DNA of 64,000 bases from Oceanicella sp. SM1341 (GCF_003448965.1 NZ_QRGC01000026.1:1-64000); one strand, 5' to 3'. Positions 19,255 to 28,934 are shown, numbered from the stretch's first letter. Made by a program: numbers and translations. The notes: generated by a model from the sequence alone, not told the origin.

Positions 19255-19303
19255 GGTAACGGGCGTTACCGGGCGCTGGACTCCTATGGTAATGTGCATT
19301 ACC
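19255..19303. promoter_or_regulatory. Two perfect palindromes, TetR operators of the efflux operon
   Basis: GGTAACGGGCGTTACC (19255-19270) and GGTAATGTGCATTACC (19288-19303) are both perfect 6+4+6 palindromes with the consensus GGTAAY-N4-RTTACC. Their centres are 33 bp apart, about three helical turns, midway between the divergent MFS and TetR genes. Confidence 0.8.
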
Positions 19304-19331
19304 AAGTCAAGAGCGTTCGGGAGGTGCAGCC

Positions 19332-19940
19332 ATGCAGGCAGAGAATGACAGCGCGGCGGATCCCCGTCGGGAGGCGATCCTCGCCGCGGCGGCGGAGCTG
19401 TTCTTCAGCCACGGTTTCGCGGCCACCAGCATCGACGCCATCATCGAGCGCAGCGGCGGCTCGAAGCGCACGATCTACGCGCTGTTCGGCAGCAAGCAGG
19501 GCCTGTGCGAGGCGCTCATCCGCGAGAACAGCGAGCGCATCTTCGGCTCCGAGCGGCTCGACGATCCGACGCTCTCGCTCGAGGAGAGCCTGTTGCGCTT
19601 CGCGCGCGAATTGCTGCGGCTGTTCCTGCGCCCGGACACGGCGGGCATGTACCGGCTGGTGGTGGCCGAGGCGCTCCGGGTGCCGGCGCTGGCGGAGAGC
19701 TACATGCGCATCGGGCCCGGCCGGGCGCGGGCCTGGCTCGCCGGGCGGCTGGAGCGGGCGCGCGACGAACTCGGCGAGATCGACGCCACCCGGGCGGCCA
19801 ACCAGTTCCTCGGCCTCGTGCGCTCGGATGTCTACTACGAGACCGTGCTCGGCCTGCGCGACCCGCTCTCCGAGGCGGAGGTAGACACGATGGCGGCCGA
19901 TGCCGTGCGGGTGTTCCTCCATGGGGTCCGTCGTGGCTGA
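19332..19940 (+). CDS. TetR/AcrR family transcriptional regulator
   Basis: The protein is 202 residues. The N-terminal helix-turn-helix is ATSIDAIIERSGGSKRTIYALF, followed by GSKQGLCEALI, the usual AcrR-like continuation. A GGGAGG ribosome binding site precedes the ATG at 19332. It is divergent from the MFS/HlyD/DUF190 operon and very likely represses it and itself through the palindromes at 19255-19303. Confidence 0.92.
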   Translation: MQAENDSAADPRREAILAAAAELFFSHGFAATSIDAIIERSGGSKRTIYALFGSKQGLCEALIRENSERIFGSERLDDPTLSLEESLLRFARELLRLFLRPDTAGMYRLVVAEALRVPALAESYMRIGPGRARAWLAGRLERARDELGEIDATRAANQFLGLVRSDVYYETVLGLRDPLSEAEVDTMAADAVRVFLHGVRRG

Positions 19941-20090
19941 GCGCGCGGCCCGCGCGCCTTTGTGCTGCCCGCCCGTGCCGCGCCAGGCTGCCGGCCGGCC
20001 TGCGCGCGATGCGGCGCCTTCCCTGCGCGGAGCCCGCCCCGCGCCCCGTCACCTGTTCCGTGGCGCAGGCCCGGCGCAGCGGAGGCTGGA

Positions 20091-20411
20091 ATGATCGCAC
20101 CCGTGCTCAACTGGTTCCTGGCGCTTGCCTTTCTCGCCGGCGCGGCGCTGAACGCCACCGGCCTGCTCGGGCGGCGGGAGTGTTTCCGCCGCCGCGGCTT
20201 TCCGGACCGGGCACGCCATCTGGTGGCGGCACTGGAGCTGGTATCGGCCGCGCTGCTCGTCATTCCCGCCACGCGGGTGCTCGGCGCGCTTCTGGGCGGC
20301 TGCCTCGCGGCCGGCGCGCTCGACACCGTGGTCGACGACCGCGAATGGGGCCACGCGCTCGCCGTCCTCGCCGCCATCGCGCTCATCGTCATCACCATCG
20401 GCAACGACTGA
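20091..20411 (+). CDS. Small DoxX-like membrane protein
   Basis: The 106-residue protein has about four short membrane helices (VLNWFLALAFLAGAALNATGL at the start, LAVLAAIALIVITIG at the end) and resembles small DoxX/DUF4267-like proteins. GGAGG lies 7 bp before the ATG. Its function is unknown. It follows the TetR gene by 150 bp and converges on the AraC gene. It may be a passenger of the TetR transcript. Confidence 0.6.
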   Translation: MIAPVLNWFLALAFLAGAALNATGLLGRRECFRRRGFPDRARHLVAALELVSAALLVIPATRVLGALLGGCLAAGALDTVVDDREWGHALAVLAAIALIVITIGND

Positions 20412-20469
20412 GGGCGCCGGCCCGCCCTGCCCTGCCGGGTCCCCTCCGGCCCGCCCCGGGCGCTTCCGC

Positions 20470-21390
20470 TCATCCGCCCCGCGCGCGGTGTTTTCCGGCG
20501 ACAGCCCCGGGGGAGACGCCTTCCAGGCGCCGGAAGGCCATCCCGAAGGCCGCGGCCGAACCATAGCCCACCCGATGCGCGATCTCGGCGGTGGTCAGCC
20601 CGCCGCGCAGCAGCAGGTCGCGGGCGAAGGCCATGCGCCAGGCCGTGACATAGGCCATCGGGGGCAGGCCGAGGGCGGCCTGGAAACGGGTGTGGAACGC
20701 GGAGCGCGACATGCCGGCCTCGCGGGCAAGCCCGGCGACGGAGAGCGCGGCCGCCGGGTCGGCGTGGATGCGCTGCAGGGCAGCGGCGAGCTGCGGGTCG
20801 GAGAGCCCGCGCAGCAGGCCCGGCGCCTGGGCGGGGCCCGGGCCCGAGCGCAGGGCCTCGATCAGCACGAGCTCGAGCAGGCGCTCGAGGATCATCCCCC
20901 GGGCGGGCCGGTCGGACAGGGTTTCCTCGTGCAGCAGGGGCACCAGCGCCATCAGCCGGTCATGCGCGGCGAGATGGATCATCTCGGGCAGGAGGGAGAG
21001 CAGCAGCGCGCGTTCGCGGGCGGCGAAGCTGCAGTGACCGACGAGCGCGCGCATCTCCATCGGCGCGCCGCCCGGCCCGAGGCGGAAGCGGCCCGGCCCG
21101 GTCTCGAGCGGGAGGCGCGCGGCGCCCGGGGGCGGCGCGGTCTCGCTGGACATGGTGAAGCCGTGCAGGTCGGGCACCAGCACGAAATCTCCCGCCGTGA
21201 GATCGATGGTCCGGCCGGTGTTGAGGGTCAGGCGGCAGCGCCCCTCCACGATCGCGGCGTAGAACGGGCTCGACAGCCCGCTCCGCTCGACCAGCCAGCG
21301 GCCGCCGGCCTCGACGAGCTTCGCGATCGACGGGCGGGGCCTGAGCAGCGCGACGACGCTGGCGAGCGGGTCGGTCGGAGTATCGGGCAT
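20470..21390 (-). CDS. AraC family regulator with cupin sensor domain
   Basis: The protein is 306 residues. The N-terminal cupin_6-type sensor (about residues 20-190, SGLSSPFYAAIVEGRCRL) is followed by two C-terminal AraC helix-turn-helices, LSVAGLAREAGMSRSAFHTRF and LTTAEIAHRVGYGSAAAFGMAF. It is divergent from the alpha/beta hydrolase gene and may control it. The start at 21390 gives the conserved N terminus MPDTPTDPLASVVALLRPR. Confidence 0.9.
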   Translation of the reverse strand: MPDTPTDPLASVVALLRPRPSIAKLVEAGGRWLVERSGLSSPFYAAIVEGRCRLTLNTGRTIDLTAGDFVLVPDLHGFTMSSETAPPPGAARLPLETGPGRFRLGPGGAPMEMRALVGHCSFAARERALLLSLLPEMIHLAAHDRLMALVPLLHEETLSDRPARGMILERLLELVLIEALRSGPGPAQAPGLLRGLSDPQLAAALQRIHADPAAALSVAGLAREAGMSRSAFHTRFQAALGLPPMAYVTAWRMAFARDLLLRGGLTTAEIAHRVGYGSAAAFGMAFRRLEGVSPGAVAGKHRARGG

Positions 21391-21870
21391 GGCAATGTCG
21401 GACGCATGATGAAGGAATTCGGACTTGCGTGAATAGTATGTCCGGCGCCGCCGGTCTATCTCTCCGCCAGACGTCGCCGGAGGGTCTGACATGTCGAGCG
21501 TACCGCGCACCGGGGGACAAGATCTCCGGCCGGGGCGTCGCCCCCGGGGGAGGCGGACGCCGGCCCCGCACCCGCTGCTTCGCGGGCTGCCGCCCGACCG
21601 GCCGCGGGCGGGGGAAATCGCGGCACCCATGGCCACGGCCGCCCCGCGGGGAGGGCGCCGCATCGGCCCGGCCCCGTGGTCAAGAGCCGGGCGCCGCCCG
21701 CCCGGCCGGCCCGGGCCGTGTCCGCTGCCGGCCCCGTCGCGCCGCGCGGCGGGTTCGGGGGCGGTGGAAGGCCTTCAACGAGATCTCACCGCCGGCGCCC
21801 CCCACCTGCGCGCCCGGCGCGTTCCGCCTGCCTTGCCCGCGCCTGAGCGGCCTTTCATGGAGTTGCCCCG
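21391..21870. other. 480-bp divergent intergenic region
   Basis: This lies between the divergent AraC and hydrolase genes. A less GC-rich patch at about 21391-21450 is the likely AraC-side promoter. The rest is very GC-rich without a recognisable gene; the frames that cross it are Arg/Pro/Gly-rich. No clean palindrome was seen. Confidence 0.45.
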
Positions 21871-22866
21871 ATGAACCGGTTGATCGACCTCGCCCGGCAC
21901 CTGCCGACACCCGAGCCCGCGCTGAGCGTGGCCTACGCGCCGATCCGGCTGCCGCTTCCGGACCGGGCTCCGCTGGAGCTGCGCCTCACCGCACCCGCGG
22001 CCGGCGGCGATCTGCCGGTGGTGCTGCTCTCGCACGGCTTCGGTCCGTCGAACTACATCCCGTCGAGGGACGGGTACGCGCCCCTCGCGCAGTTCTGGGC
22101 CGAGCGCGGCCTCGCGGTGATCCAGCCGACCCATGCCAGTTCCCGCGTCGGCGGGCTTGGCCCGGACGGTCCCGGCGCGCCCTTCTACTGGCGCGAGCGG
22201 GTGGCGGAGATGCGCGCGATCCTCGACCTCATGGACGAGATCGGGCGTCAGGCGCCGGCCGTGGCCGGGCGGCTCGACCATGGCCGGGTGGCGGTGGCGG
22301 GGCATTCCTTCGGCGGGCTTACCTGCAGCCTGCTCCTGGGGGCGACCCTCGGGGGCGAGGATTTCTCCGATCGGCGCATTTCGGCCGGCGTGCTGCTGGC
22401 CACGCCAGGGCGCGGCGGCAGCGACCTCACCCCGGAAAGCGCCGCGCGGTTTCCCTTCTTCGACGTCGACTTCGCGCAGATGCGCCGGCCGACCCTCGTT
22501 GTCTGCGGTGCGCAGGACGACCCGCATTTCACCCCGCGGGGGCCGGAATGGCATGCCGACGCCTTCCACGATTCGCCCGGAGCGCAGGCCCTGCTCACGA
22601 TTTCCGGGGTCGGGCACGGGCTCGGCGGCATTGCCGGATGGGACGCGAGGGAGACCGAGGCGGAAGTGCCCGACGCGCTCGAGGCGACCCGGCGCCTGAC
22701 GCTCGCCTGGCTGCGCCGTACGCTGTCCGCCTCTCCCGACGACTGGTCGAAGGGGCGCGCGGCCCTGGGCGGAGCCGCGGCCCGGCTCGGGCAGCTGGTC
22801 GAAAGGGAGGGCCGGGATGCTCCCGTCCCCGCCTCGCGGCATGTCCGGCGCCGGAGTGCCCGCTGA
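21871..22866 (+). CDS. Alpha/beta hydrolase (dienelactone hydrolase/chlorophyllase-like)
   Basis: The protein is 331 residues. The oxyanion segment LPVVLLSHGFG (about 49-59) and the nucleophile elbow VAVAGHSFGGLT (Ser in GHSFG) are followed by PTLVVCGAQDDPHF (likely the acid Asp) and SGVGHGLGG (His). No signal peptide is seen, so it should be cytoplasmic. The substrate is unknown; similar proteins act on esters or lactones. It is divergent from an AraC regulator. Confidence 0.8.
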   Translation: MNRLIDLARHLPTPEPALSVAYAPIRLPLPDRAPLELRLTAPAAGGDLPVVLLSHGFGPSNYIPSRDGYAPLAQFWAERGLAVIQPTHASSRVGGLGPDGPGAPFYWRERVAEMRAILDLMDEIGRQAPAVAGRLDHGRVAVAGHSFGGLTCSLLLGATLGGEDFSDRRISAGVLLATPGRGGSDLTPESAARFPFFDVDFAQMRRPTLVVCGAQDDPHFTPRGPEWHADAFHDSPGAQALLTISGVGHGLGGIAGWDARETEAEVPDALEATRRLTLAWLRRTLSASPDDWSKGRAALGGAAARLGQLVEREGRDAPVPASRHVRRRSAR

Positions 22867-23115
22867 CGCCGGCCGGCCCGCGCGAGCCGGGCCGGCCGGC
22901 GGGCGTCATCGGGCAGGCGGCTGCGGCGTCACTCCGCCGGGAATATCGCCGCGCCCGTGCCCGGGGGTGCGGCGCCGCGGACAGGCCGGGTGTGCGCCGG
23001 TCTGCCCCCAGCACCTGCGGCGATCCCGGCCGCACGGGGGCCGCCGGGATCGGCCGTCCGGTGAGGGACGGTGCTGCAGACGCCTCGCCGCGCGCGGGCG
23101 GCGGGGCGTCCGGGC

Positions 23116-23325
23116 TCATCCGGCGCGGTAGGCCTCGGGAATGACGAAGGTCTCGTCCGCGCGGTAATAGCCGCCGTCGGCGACCTCCTCGATCAGCACC
23201 ATGGTGTGCGGCCGTGCGGCTTCGGTGAAGTACTCGACGAGCAGTTCCGTGACCCGGTGGCCGATCTCGGCCTTCTGGTCGGAGGTCAGCGAGGCTTCCG
23301 GGGTCTTGATGTTCACGAAGGGCAT
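23116..23325 (-). CDS. 4-oxalocrotonate tautomerase family protein
   Basis: The 69-residue protein starts MPFVNIKTPEASLTSDQKAE. The catalytic N-terminal proline is exposed after Met removal. Its size and sequence match small tautomerases, which isomerise keto-enol substrates as oligomers. A GGAAA-type ribosome binding site precedes the start at 23325. It is divergent from a LysR gene, a frequent pairing in which the regulator controls the tautomerase. Confidence 0.88.
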   Translation of the reverse strand: MPFVNIKTPEASLTSDQKAEIGHRVTELLVEYFTEAARPHTMVLIEEVADGGYYRADETFVIPEAYRAG

Positions 23326-23597
23326 TGCGGGGTTTCCTTTCGGGTTCGGGGTGAAAGCGGCTGGCCCCGTCCGCTCGCGGCGGCAGGCGCCGGCGGGACC
23401 GGCCATGCTGTCGACAGTTCCGGCAGCACTCTCGGCAGGCGGGGCGCGATGCCGCGCGAGGCGCCGGGGCCGCAGGCAGGTTCGTTCTGGTGGGTCATCG
23501 CTGGTCTCCGGTCTGCTCCCGACATCTGGGAGCCACCTCAGACCCGAACAATTGCACCAAACTTGAAATGATAATTCATCTGATGCTAACAAACCGG

Positions 23598-24494
23598 ATG
23601 GACAGGCTGGACCGGCTCGAATTGTTCACCCGCATCGTCGAGGGCGGCAGCTTTGCCGCCGCCGCGCGGGAGATGCGTGTCGCCCGCTCCACGGCGACCA
23701 ACAGCATCAATCTGCTCGAACGGGAAACCGGCGTGCGCCTGCTCGCGCGCACCACGCGGCATGTCGCGGCGACCCCGGAAGGCGCGGAATTCTACCGCCG
23801 GGCGCGGGCGATCCTCGCCGAGGTCGAGGACAGCTTCGGCGCCTTCTCGTCGTCGAGCCCGAGCGGCCACCTGCGCATCGACGCGTCGGGGCTGCTGACA
23901 CGGACCTTCCTCGTGCCGCGGCTTCCGGCCTTCCTCGCCCGCTACCCGGGGCTCACGCTGTCCTTCTCGCAGGGGGACCGCTTCGTCGACCTCGTGCGGG
24001 ACGGGGTCGATTGCGCCCTGCGTGCCGGGCATCCCGTGGACAGCAGCCTGCGGATGCGACGGCTGGGGGAACTGCCGGAGATCACCTGCGCAAGCCCGGC
24101 CTACCTCGAAGCTCGAGGACTGCCGCGCGGCTTCGACGACCTGGACGGGCATTGCATGGTGGGCTTCGTGTCCTCGCGCACCGGCGAGGTGATGCCGCTG
24201 GAGTTCACCCGCGGCGGCGCCGTGCACCTGCGCCACCTGCCCTGCGTGGTCTCGACCGATAATTCCGACACCGCCGCCGCGCTGGCCCGGCAGGGCCTGG
24301 GGCTGATCCAGGCGCCGCGGTACCGGTTCGAGGCCGACCTGGCCTCCGGCGGGCTCGTCGAAGTGCTGGCGGAGACGCCGCCCGAGCCGCTGCCGCTCAA
24401 CGCGATCCACGCGGGCGGCCGCACCGTGTCGCGGCGGCTGGCGGTGTTCCTCGACTGGGTCAGGGACATCTTCGCCGGAGCCGCAAGCGCCTGA
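23598..24494 (+). CDS. LysR family transcriptional regulator
   Basis: The 298-residue protein starts MDRLDRLELFTRIVEGGSFA, followed by the helix-turn-helix AAAREMRVARSTATNSINLLE and a periplasmic-binding-like effector domain. Three in-frame ATGs exist (23568, 23583, 23598). The last was chosen because it gives the conserved LysR N terminus, although no strong ribosome binding site is visible. An AT-rich promoter patch lies at about 23540-23597. It is divergent from the tautomerase gene. Confidence 0.9.
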   Translation: MDRLDRLELFTRIVEGGSFAAAAREMRVARSTATNSINLLERETGVRLLARTTRHVAATPEGAEFYRRARAILAEVEDSFGAFSSSSPSGHLRIDASGLLTRTFLVPRLPAFLARYPGLTLSFSQGDRFVDLVRDGVDCALRAGHPVDSSLRMRRLGELPEITCASPAYLEARGLPRGFDDLDGHCMVGFVSSRTGEVMPLEFTRGGAVHLRHLPCVVSTDNSDTAAALARQGLGLIQAPRYRFEADLASGGLVEVLAETPPEPLPLNAIHAGGRTVSRRLAVFLDWVRDIFAGAASA

Positions 24495-24715
24495 AGACCG
24501 TCCGAAGGGGCTCCGCGGATGCCCGGACCGGGGGCGGCCCGGCGGCACATCGCCCGCGATACCGTGGCGGCCCCGCTGCCGCCGCGACGCCGGGCACCGG
24601 CCGGAGCCCCGCCCCATGAGCGGGCCACGCCGGAGGCCCATGCCCGGGTTGCGCCCCCCTTTGGCGTCTCACGCGCAAGGCCGCGCCCGCGGCGCGGGCT
24701 GCCTGCGCGGGGCGT

Positions 24716-25144
24716 TCAGAGCTCGGGGGTCCGGTGGTCCGACAGGCACTCCTCGTGATCGCGGAGCACCTCCAGGATGCGGCAGTCCGAGACACGGTCG
24801 TTGCGGCACTCCCCGATCATCCGCCGGAGCTCCGCCTCCAGCGATTGCAGCCGGGCAATGCGCGCCTCCACCTCCTTCAGGTGCCGCCGGGCCACCGCGT
24901 CGACCTGCGCGCAGGAGGTCTCGGGCGTGTCGGAGAGCGCGAGCAGCTCGCGTATCGCCTCCAGCGGAAAGCCGAGCTCGCGGGAATGGCGGATGAAGGC
25001 CAGCCGGTCGAGCTCGGCATCGCCGTAGCGGCGCTGACCTCCCTCCGTCCGGCCCGGTTCGGGCATCAGCCCGATCTGCTCGTAGTAGCGGATCGTCTGC
25101 ACCTTCGTCCTGGTGCGCCGTGCCATGGTTCCGATCGTGAGCAT
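24716..25144 (-). CDS. MerR family heavy-metal regulator (CadR/PbrR/ZntR type)
   Basis: The 142-residue protein has an N-terminal winged helix MLTIGTMARRTRTKVQTIRYYEQIGLMP. Metal-site cysteines are in TSCAQV, GECRN and SDCRILEV (C-x7-C spacing between the last two), as in Zn/Cd/Pb sensors, with an extra HEECLSDH tail. It activates the divergent P-type ATPase by untwisting an over-long promoter spacer. AGGAGGAG precedes the start at 25144. Confidence 0.92.
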   Translation of the reverse strand: MLTIGTMARRTRTKVQTIRYYEQIGLMPEPGRTEGGQRRYGDAELDRLAFIRHSRELGFPLEAIRELLALSDTPETSCAQVDAVARRHLKEVEARIARLQSLEAELRRMIGECRNDRVSDCRILEVLRDHEECLSDHRTPEL

Positions 25145-25215
25145 CGGCCTCTCCTCCTGCCCGGATGTGCTTGTCAGCCCGGCCACGGCCCCCCGGCCGG
25201 TCCCGATGAGGCGGC

Positions 25216-25246
25216 TTGAACCTTCAGTGGCTGTAGCTCTTATACC
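25216..25246 (+). promoter_or_regulatory. MerR-type promoter with 19-bp spacer
   Basis: A -35 box TTGAAC (25216-25221) and a -10 box TATACC (25241-25246) are separated by 19 bp, longer than the usual 17, as in MerR-controlled promoters. An imperfect dyad (ACCTTCAG / CTGTAGCT, about 25220-25238) fills the spacer. It drives the metal ATPase gene at 25281. Confidence 0.7.
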
Positions 25247-25280
25247 GGTGTCCGATCGCGAATCGCAACGGAGCGGCAGG

Positions 25281-27542
25281 ATGTCGATTGGGAACGGGCC
25301 AGCGCGCGAGTGGCGCGTGACGGGGATGGATTGCGGCGCCTGTGCCGCCAAGGTCCGCGGCGCGGTCGAGCGCCTGCCGGGCGTCGGGAACGTGGACGTG
25401 GCGCTGATGGCCGAACGGCTGAGGCTGACGCTGGATGTGTCGCGAACCTCGCCCGAGAGCGTCGAGAAGGCCGTACGCGGGATCGGCTTCGGCATAGCGC
25501 CCGAGGGTGCGCCCCCGGAACGCCCGAGGAAGGGCTTCGTGATGCCGGAGGGCGCGGCCCCCGGCGCCTCGGCCCCGCCCGCGGCGGAGGCCGTGCCGCG
25601 GCAGGATGCCCCGCCGGCGGCCGCGCCGCGCCGGCCATGGTATCGCAACCCGAAGGGTCGGCTGGTGATCGCCGCCGGCCTCCTGCTCGCCGCGGCCTGG
25701 GCCGCGCAACTGGTGTTGCCGGCAGACATCGCCCACCAGGCCTTCGTGCCGGCGACGCTGATCGGCCTGTTCCCCGTGGCGCGCCGGGCGCTGGCGACGG
25801 CAAGGGCGGGCATGCCCTTCACCATCGAGATGCTGATGACCATCGCGACCCTCGGGGCGCTGGTGATCGGCGCGCCGGAAGAAGCCGCCCTCGTCGTCTT
25901 CCTCTTCGCGGTCGGGGAACTGCTCGAGGGCCTGTCGGCCGGAAAGGCGCGGGACGGCATCCGCGCGCTCCGCGACCTGGTGCCGGGGACGGCGCTGCTG
26001 GAGGTCGGCCGGCACACCCGCCAGGTCGCGGCCGACAGCCTCGCGCCGGGCCAGGTCGTGCAGGTGCGCCCCGGCGACCGCGTGCCCTGCGACGGCGAGG
26101 TCATCGAGGGCATCTCCGGGGTCGACGAGAGCCCGGTGACCGGAGAGAGCCTGCCCGCCCTCAAGGAGCCCGGGGCGCAGGTGTTCGCGGGGTCGATCAA
26201 CGCCGAGGCGCTGCTGCGCGTCCGGGTCACGAAGACGGCGGCGGACAACACGATCTCGCGCATCGTGCGGCTCGTGGCCGAGGCCGAGAGCGCCCGGGCG
26301 CCGACGGAGCGGTTCATCGACCGGTTCAGCCGCTTCTACATGCCCGCGGTCGTCGGGGCGGCGCTGCTGGTGGCCCTCGTGCCGCCGCTCACGCTCGGCC
26401 TCGCCTGGGGAGAGTGGGGCTACCGCGCGCTGGCGCTGTTGCTGATCGGCTGTCCCTGCGCGCTGGTGATCTCGGTTCCCGCCTCCATCGCCTCGGCGCT
26501 GTCCACCGGGGCGCGGAGCGGGCTGCTGATCAAGGGCGGGCGGGTGATCGAGGCGGCCGCGGGGGTCACCCATGTCGCCTTCGACAAGACCGGCACGCTC
26601 ACGCAGGGCAGGCCCCGGGTCACCGACGTGGTGGCGCTCGGGGGCAGCGAGGCCGACGTGATGGCCGTTGCCGCGGGGGTCGAGAGCGGCGCGAGCCATC
26701 CGCTCGGCCTGGCGATCCGCGCGGAGGCCGGGAGGCGCGGCCTGTCCGCGGCCCCGGTCACCGGGGCGCGGGCGCTTCCCGGCAGGGGCGCCGAGGCCCT
26801 GCTGGGCGGCGTGCCGGTCTGTGTCGGGTCGCCGCGGCTGGCGGAGGCGCGTGCGGCACTCACCGGGGAAATCCGCAGCCGGGTGGCGGGGCTGGAAGCC
26901 GAGGGCAAGACGGTGGTGGTCGTGCTGCGCGCGCACGAGCCGCTGGGGCTCATCGCCCTGCGCGACGCGCCGCGGGCCGACGCGGGCGAGGCGGTCGCGC
27001 AGCTCCGGGCGCTCGGGGTCGCTTCGATCATGCTCACCGGAGACAACGCGCGCACCGCCCGGGCCATCGCGCAGGGGCTCGGCATCGACCACCGTGCCGG
27101 GCTCCTGCCCGAAGACAAGGTCGCCGCGATCCGCGACCTGCGCTCCGGCGCCCGGGTGATGATGGTGGGCGACGGCATCAACGACGCCCCCGCGCTCGCC
27201 ACCGCCCATGTCGGGGTCGCCATGGGCTCGGGCACCGACGTGGCGCTGGAGACCGCCGATGCTGCCATCCTGCGCGACCGGGTCGCGGATGCGGCGGGCA
27301 TGCTGCGCCTCGCCCGCGGCACCATGGCGAACATCCGGCAGAACATCGCCATCGCGCTGGGGCTGAAGGCGGCCTTTCTCGTCACCACGGTGCTCGGGCT
27401 CACGGGCCTGTGGATCGCCATCCTCGCCGATACCGGCGCCACCGTGCTGGTGACCCTGAACGCCCTGCGCCTGCTGCGCTTCCGCCCCTGCGCGGCCGCG
27501 GGCCGGCCGGCGGCCGGGGCGCCCGCCTCCCCGGAGGCATGA
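25281..27542 (+). CDS. zntA: P1B-type Zn/Cd/Pb-exporting ATPase
   Basis: The protein is about 753 residues. An N-terminal heavy-metal domain has GMDCGACAAK, followed by an Ala/Pro-rich linker, membrane helices with the ion-binding motif IGCPCALVIS, the phosphorylation site DKTGTLT, the HP motif SHPLGLAI and the hinge GDGINDAPALA. A C-terminal helix has DTGATVLVTLNALRLL, with the Asp typical of Zn/Cd/Pb pumps. It exports divalent soft metals from the cytoplasm. The start at 25281 (MSIGNGPAREWRVTGMDC) follows a GGAG at good spacing and lies downstream of the MerR promoter; upstream in-frame starts would include the promoter. Confidence 0.93.
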   Translation: MSIGNGPAREWRVTGMDCGACAAKVRGAVERLPGVGNVDVALMAERLRLTLDVSRTSPESVEKAVRGIGFGIAPEGAPPERPRKGFVMPEGAAPGASAPPAAEAVPRQDAPPAAAPRRPWYRNPKGRLVIAAGLLLAAAWAAQLVLPADIAHQAFVPATLIGLFPVARRALATARAGMPFTIEMLMTIATLGALVIGAPEEAALVVFLFAVGELLEGLSAGKARDGIRALRDLVPGTALLEVGRHTRQVAADSLAPGQVVQVRPGDRVPCDGEVIEGISGVDESPVTGESLPALKEPGAQVFAGSINAEALLRVRVTKTAADNTISRIVRLVAEAESARAPTERFIDRFSRFYMPAVVGAALLVALVPPLTLGLAWGEWGYRALALLLIGCPCALVISVPASIASALSTGARSGLLIKGGRVIEAAAGVTHVAFDKTGTLTQGRPRVTDVVALGGSEADVMAVAAGVESGASHPLGLAIRAEAGRRGLSAAPVTGARALPGRGAEALLGGVPVCVGSPRLAEARAALTGEIRSRVAGLEAEGKTVVVVLRAHEPLGLIALRDAPRADAGEAVAQLRALGVASIMLTGDNARTARAIAQGLGIDHRAGLLPEDKVAAIRDLRSGARVMMVGDGINDAPALATAHVGVAMGSGTDVALETADAAILRDRVADAAGMLRLARGTMANIRQNIAIALGLKAAFLVTTVLGLTGLWIAILADTGATVLVTLNALRLLRFRPCAAAGRPAAGAPASPEA

Positions 27543-27740
27543 AGGCAGGCGCGCGCGGCGAGGCCGGCTGAGGTGCGGCCGTCGCCGCCGGCCCGCCCGG
27601 CCAGGGCGCCGCGCCGCACACTGCCGTGACCCGGCGCGGGGCGCCGGCCGCTCGGGCCGGCACGTTGGCGGAGCCCCGATTGCCGACTGCCGAAAGCGAA
27701 CTGTCGAACGCCGGGCGCGGACCCGGCGCCGCGCGGGATT

Positions 27741-28934
27741 TCAGGCCGCGCCGTCGCGGGTCGCGTTCAGGTAGCGGTAGGCAACGGCAAACAGCGCGAG
27801 CCCCAGCCCGGTCAGCGCCAGTCCGGCCCAGATGGGCGAGGTCAGGCCCAGTCCGGCCTCGATCGTGAGGCCTCCCGCCGCCGCGCCGATGGCGTTGGCC
27901 ACGTTGAAGGCCGCCATGTTCAGGGCACCCATGAGCGTCGGCGCCTCGGGGGCCATGTGCATCATGCGCACCGGGATGGACGGCGTGCCGATCATCACCG
28001 CCACGCCGATGCAGAAGAACAGCACCATCAGGGCGGGGCCGTTGGCGGCCAGCAGCCCCATCAGCGCCAGCACCGCCATGGTGACGCCAAACCCCAGGCC
28101 GATGGCGCGGAAGGTCCAGATGTCGGCCAGCCGGCCGCCGATCACGTTGCCCACCGCCATGCCGAGGCCGATCAGGACCAGCGCCAGCGGCACCATCCCG
28201 TCCTCCATGCCCGCGACCCCGCTCACCAGCGGCCCGACGAAGGTGTAGACCCCGAAGGTGCTGGCGATGGCCAGCGCGGTGATGACGATCATGATCCAGA
28301 TGTTCGCACGCGTCAGCGCCGCGAGCTCCCCCCTCACCGATCCGCCCGCAAGCCCGGGCAGGCGCGGCAGGCCCGCGCCGAGCGCGACCAGCGACAGGAG
28401 CGACAGCGCACCGATCAGCGCGTAGGCCAGGCGCCAGCCGGCCTCTTGCCCGATCCAGGTGCCGGCGGGCGCGCCGATCACCGTGGCCAGGGTGATGCCG
28501 CCCATGACCACCGCCACGGCGCTGCCGCTGCGCCCGGACCCGACGATGCGCGTCGCGACCACCGCGGCGGCGCCGAAATACGCCCCCTGCGGCAGTCCGC
28601 TGAGAAAGCGGCCGAGAACCAGCAGCCCGAGGTCGGGAGCCAGGGCGGAAGCGACATTCGCGACGGCGGCCAGCAGCATGAGCGCGATCAGCAGCATGCG
28701 CCTGTCCATCCGGGCGGCGGCAAGGGTGAGGAGCGGTGCGCCCACCACCACGCCGAGGGCATAGGCGGTGATGGCATGGGTGGCGTGGGGAACGTCCAGG
28801 CCCAGCTCGCCGGCGAAGAGCGGCAGGAGCCCCATGCTGGCGAATTCCGAGGTCGAGATGGTGAAGCTGCCAAGCGCAAGCGCCGGCAGGGCCAGCCGCG
28901 TCCGGCTGGCCTGCGCGTGAGAGGTCATGGTCAT
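27741..28934 (-). CDS. MFS transporter (AraJ/DHA1-like sugar or drug efflux)
   Basis: The 397-residue protein has 12 predicted membrane helices, including FTISTSEFASMGLLPLFAGEL and LVLGRFLSGLPQGAYFGAAA, which match the AraJ/YdhP-type efflux subgroup of the MFS. The substrate is unknown. The start at 28934 follows AGGAC; ATG at 28928 is an alternative. No regulator is adjacent. Confidence 0.88.
   Translation of the reverse strand: MTMTSHAQASRTRLALPALALGSFTISTSEFASMGLLPLFAGELGLDVPHATHAITAYALGVVVGAPLLTLAAARMDRRMLLIALMLLAAVANVASALAPDLGLLVLGRFLSGLPQGAYFGAAAVVATRIVGSGRSGSAVAVVMGGITLATVIGAPAGTWIGQEAGWRLAYALIGALSLLSLVALGAGLPRLPGLAGGSVRGELAALTRANIWIMIVITALAIASTFGVYTFVGPLVSGVAGMEDGMVPLALVLIGLGMAVGNVIGGRLADIWTFRAIGLGFGVTMAVLALMGLLAANGPALMVLFFCIGVAVMIGTPSIPVRMMHMAPEAPTLMGALNMAAFNVANAIGAAAGGLTIEAGLGLTSPIWAGLALTGLGLALFAVAYRYLNATRDGAA

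Noticed and set aside
17675-19348. Plus-strand frame antisense to the MFS exporter
   Set aside because: It has His/Gln/Arg-rich composition and no domain, and it conflicts with a clear 14-helix transporter.
25113-25280. Upstream extension of the metal ATPase
   Set aside because: It would place the MerR promoter inside the coding region; the start at 25281 has a ribosome binding site and leads directly into the metal domain.
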